Assembly (NCBI RefSeq): GCF_043555985.1
Contig: NZ_JBIGIC010000001.1
Location: forward strand, 496,001-560,000
Length of the DNA: 64,000 bases
Direction: 5' to 3'
Origin: Pelomonas candidula
GTDB lineage: Bacteria; Pseudomonadota; Gammaproteobacteria; Burkholderiales; Burkholderiaceae_C
Both the position numbers and the translations under genes were made by a program. Position 1 is the first letter of the stretch; each line of letters starts with the position of its first letter. The notes beneath the pieces were generated by a model. It had not been told where the DNA came from, searched no databases, and saw only the letters and a program-made list of their open reading frames with translations. Shown piece by piece: positions 61,654 to 64,000 of the stretch.

Positions 61654-62432
61654 TCGAGATCCAGGACGTTCACAAGCAGTTCACCAGCCGCACCGGTGCG
61701 GGCCTGTTCAAGCGCGGCACCAAGCGCGTCGTGCAGGCCGTGCAGGGCGTGACGCTGCAGGCCGGCGACGGCCGCATCACGGGCCTGCTGGGCGCCAACG
61801 GGGCCGGCAAGACGACCACGCTGCGCATGCTGGCCGGGCTGTTCCCGCCGGACGCAGGTCACATCGCCGTCGACGGCATCGTCGTGAAGGACGAGTCACT
61901 GAAGGCTTTGGCCCGCATGGGCATCCTCGGCGACGCGCACGGGCTGTACCCGCGGCTGTCGGCGCGCGAGAACATCGTCTACTTCGGCCGCCTGCAGGGC
62001 ATGGATGCCGACACGGCCAACGCACGCGCCACGGAGCTGGGCAAGCTGCTGGAGATGCAGGCCATCCTGGACCGCCGCGCCGACGGTTTCAGCCAGGGCG
62101 AGCGCATGAAGACGGCGTTGGCGCGCGCGCTGGTGCACGACCCCGCCAACATCGTGCTGGACGAACCCACCAACGGCCTGGACGTGCTGGCCACGCGCGG
62201 CCTGCGCGAGGCGCTGCGCTGGCTGCGCAGCCCCGAGGGCGGCGGCAAATGCATCGTCTTCTCCACGCACATCATGCAGGAGGTGGAGCAGCTGTGTGAC
62301 GAGGTGGTCGTCGTCTCCAAAGGCCGCAGCGTGGCGCGGGGCAGCGTGCCGGCACTGCTGGAACAGGCCCAGGCGTCCCGCTTCGAGGACGCCTTCGTGA
62401 AGCTCGCATTCCCTGAAGAGGTCACACCATGA
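61650..62432 (+). CDS. ABC-2 type exporter ATPase (NatA/CcmA-like)
   Basis: The 260-residue ATPase has Walker A GANGAGKTT near residue 49, signature SQGERMKTALARAL near 147, Walker B IVLDEPTNGLD, and H-loop FSTHIM. These show an active ABC subunit of the NatA/DrrA type. It pairs with the ABC-2 permease encoded just downstream; together they resemble the sodium-exporting NatAB pair, though the substrate here is unproven. The start overlaps the S33 hydrolase stop and the stop overlaps a short 36-codon frame. Confidence 0.92.
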   Translation: MIEIQDVHKQFTSRTGAGLFKRGTKRVVQAVQGVTLQAGDGRITGLLGANGAGKTTTLRMLAGLFPPDAGHIAVDGIVVKDESLKALARMGILGDAHGLYPRLSARENIVYFGRLQGMDADTANARATELGKLLEMQAILDRRADGFSQGERMKTALARALVHDPANIVLDEPTNGLDVLATRGLREALRWLRSPEGGGKCIVFSTHIMQEVEQLCDEVVVVSKGRSVARGSVPALLEQAQASRFEDAFVKLAFPEEVTP

Positions 62433-62539
62433 AATACACGACTGGCCATACGCGGGCCGAGCGCCGGGCCGCTCCCAAGCCGGCCCGCATCCCCTCGGGG
62501 GATCGGCCGATGTACTCATCGGACGAGGGGCTGACATGA
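62429..62539 (+). other. 36-codon open frame linking the two exporter genes, probably a repeat-derived insertion
   Basis: A short frame begins MKYTTGHTRAERRAAP and ends in PMYSSDEGLT. Its ATG overlaps the ATPase stop (ATGA at 62429-62432) and its TGA overlaps the permease start (ATGA at 62536-62539). The middle (GGGCCGCTCCCAAGCCGGCC and CGGCCGATGTACTCATCGG) resembles the GC-rich dispersed intergenic repeats of Burkholderiales. The double overlap would allow ribosomes to pass from one subunit gene to the next. No function for the peptide is proposed. Confidence 0.45.
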
Positions 62540-63699
62540 CTCAGACCTGGATCGTTTTTGCGAAGGAACTCGCCGACGCGCTGCGCGACCGTCGCACGCT
62601 GCTGCGCATCCTCATCCCCGCGCTGATGATGGGGCCGCTGCTGCTGGCCGCGCTGTCCAGCCTGATCGCGTCGCTGGAGGAACGCGCGGACCGCCGCGAG
62701 ATCCTGGTCGTGGGCATGGCGCAGGCGCCGACGCTGCAGAACTTCATCGAGCGGCAGACCTACACGGTCAAGGAGGCGCCCAAGGACTACGAGGCCCGGC
62801 TGCGCGCGACGACGCTGCTGGAGCCGGTGCTGGTGGTGCCGGCCGACTTCGAGGCCAAGCTGCTCAAGGGCGAGGCGCCGACGGTGGAGATCGTCAGCGA
62901 CAGCGCCAACCAGCGCGCCGGCGCGGGCGTCGGCCCCATCCAGCGCCTGCTGCAGGGCTTCAACAACGAGCGGGCGTCGCTGAGCCTGGCGATGCGCGGT
63001 GTGTCCATCTCGCTGCTGCAGCCGGTCGACATCGAGGAGCGCGACCTCGCCAGCGTGCAGGCCCGCGCCACGCGGCTGACCAGCATGATCCCGATGTTCA
63101 TCGTCATGGCCGTGCTCTACGGCGCACTGACCGCCGCGCTGGACAGCACCGCCGGCGAGCGCGAGCGCGGCTCGCTGGAGCCGCTGCTGATGAACCCGGC
63201 CCCGCACGGCGCCATCGTCGTCGGCAAGTGGGGTGCCGTCGCGCTGCTGGGCCTGGTGGTGGCGCTGCTGTCGTCGCTGAGCTTCATCCCGGCGCAGTGG
63301 CTGCTGAAGAGCGATGTGCTGCAGGCGCAGTTCCAGTTCGGCATGGGCGAGGTGCTGGCCTTCTGGCTGCTGCAGTTCCCGCTGGCCGCCGGCCTGTCGG
63401 CGCTGCTGATGGCGCTGGCCATCCGCTCCAAGACCTTCAAGGAGGCGCAGGCCGGCAGCACGCTGGTCGTCACGGCCATCAGCCTGACGCCCATGGTCAG
63501 CCTGCTGAACCCCGGCGGCGACGCACCCTGGTACCTATGGGTGCCGGGCCTGGCGCAGAACACGCTGATGCTGCAAGTGCTCAAGGGCGAGGTGCTGCGC
63601 TGGAGCCAGGTGCTGCCGGGCGTGGTTGTCGGCTTCGCCATGGCGGCCCTTGCTTTGCTTTACGTGGCGCGGTCCATGCGGGCAGCGGTCGCGCGGTAA
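62536..63699 (+). CDS. ABC-2 type exporter permease (NatB-like)
   Basis: The 387-residue inner-membrane protein has an N-terminal helix (LRILIPALMMGPLLLAAL), a large extracytoplasmic loop (about 50-180), and five C-terminal helices beginning IPMFIVMAVLYGALTAALDSTAGERERGSLEPLLMNP (in parts; the ERERGSLEPLL region is the NatB-family hallmark). It forms the membrane channel for the ATPase encoded upstream. Together they are probably an exporter of cations, lipids or peptides. The 36-codon frame immediately upstream overlaps its start. Confidence 0.9.
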   Translation: MTQTWIVFAKELADALRDRRTLLRILIPALMMGPLLLAALSSLIASLEERADRREILVVGMAQAPTLQNFIERQTYTVKEAPKDYEARLRATTLLEPVLVVPADFEAKLLKGEAPTVEIVSDSANQRAGAGVGPIQRLLQGFNNERASLSLAMRGVSISLLQPVDIEERDLASVQARATRLTSMIPMFIVMAVLYGALTAALDSTAGERERGSLEPLLMNPAPHGAIVVGKWGAVALLGLVVALLSSLSFIPAQWLLKSDVLQAQFQFGMGEVLAFWLLQFPLAAGLSALLMALAIRSKTFKEAQAGSTLVVTAISLTPMVSLLNPGGDAPWYLWVPGLAQNTLMLQVLKGEVLRWSQVLPGVVVGFAMAALALLYVARSMRAAVAR

Positions 63700-63711
63700 G
63701 CTGCGCGGCCC

Positions 63712-64000
63712 ATGAAACGCATCGTCTCCCTGGCCGCCACGGCGCTGCTGCTGTCCGGCTGCGGCAGCTTCCAAGCCTTCCAACCCGCCACGCCGCCGGA
63801 CTACACCGGCGCGACGGCCAACGTGGCCGACCAGGTCGTCGTCGTCAGCCCGCAGCGGCTGCACGTCTTCGAGATCACGCAGGTCGACGGCCGGCGCCTC
63901 GCCAGCAGCAGCACGGCCAGCACGCGGGCCGGCAAGGGCAGCGGCATGACGGTGACGCCGGTCTCGCTGACCAACGAGCTGCCGCTGCGCGAAACCAGGG
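63712..64000 (+). CDS. putative lipoprotein, 3' end outside the window
   Basis: ATG 63712, 12 bases after the permease stop, opens a frame to the right edge (96 codons seen). The N terminus MKRIVSLAATALLLSGCGS has a clear lipobox with cysteine 17. The visible mature part (TPPDYTGATANVADQVVVVSP, then RLHVFEITQVDGRRLASSSTASTR) does not match a family I recognise. It probably belongs to the same transcript as the exporter. Confidence 0.75.
   Translation, partial: MKRIVSLAATALLLSGCGSFQAFQPATPPDYTGATANVADQVVVVSPQRLHVFEITQVDGRRLASSSTASTRAGKGSGMTVTPVSLTNELPLRETR

Overview
The window looks like chromosome of a high-GC betaproteobacterium of the order Burkholderiales, most likely in the Roseateles/Mitsuaria/Rubrivivax group. 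This is inferred from the strong G/C third-position bias and the gene families present (DUF2164, DUF2277, a non-regulatory PutA with a divergent Lrp regulator, NitT/TauT-type fused permease, TPS adhesin). No rRNA, tRNA, CRISPR array, integrase or complete insertion sequence was seen.

Layout. 1-3.4 kb: the first 1146 codons of a very large STAND/NACHT-type NTPase, minus strand, running off the left edge. 3.5-8.6 kb: a secreted PL4 rhamnogalacturonan lyase, then small conserved proteins (DUF2164, MAPEG, DUF2277, a 57-residue oxidoreductase-like protein, YbjQ). 8.6-13.6 kb: a plus-strand run of a TPR/winged-helix protein, a glutamine-cyclotransferase-like propeller, a DUF899 thioredoxin-fold protein, a membrane protein, a DUF2867 protein and a PPOX flavoprotein. 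14.4-18.6 kb: PutA with its divergent Lrp-type regulator. 18.7-26 kb: a DUF4382 lipoprotein, UDG-family protein, dienelactone hydrolase, RibA, and a two-gene ABC importer without a binding protein. 26-30 kb: a 1370-residue hybrid histidine kinase with four PAS domains, REC and Hpt. 30.5-37.6 kb: HD hydrolase, a frameshifted VOC gene, lipoproteins, a tightly coupled EamA transporter/acyl-CoA ligase/nucleotidyltransferase operon, a possible PD-(D/E)XK protein and a DUF4397 lipoprotein. 37.8-41 kb: FadH and AlkD, with a REP-like inverted repeat at the alkD 3' end.

41-52.6 kb is the most distinctive region: a two-partner secretion locus. A TpsB transporter precedes a 2944-residue FHA-like exoprotein that carries a 270-bp-unit YDG repeat array with a higher-order 1890-bp period, and a divergent orphan REC-AraC regulator lies upstream. 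52.7-57.1 kb holds a thioredoxin-like protein and a LysR/amino-acid-binding-protein/Asp-Glu racemase group, flanked by an intact small gene and a decayed copy of it. 57.1-59 kb is less GC-rich and looks accessory: an unrecognised 232-residue protein and a PD-(D/E)XK-like nuclease. 59-64 kb: DUF3667 protein, S33 peptidase, and an ABC-2 exporter whose two subunits are joined by a 36-codon frame overlapping both neighbours, then the start of a lipoprotein gene.

All product calls come from reading motifs and architecture by eye; no database search was run.
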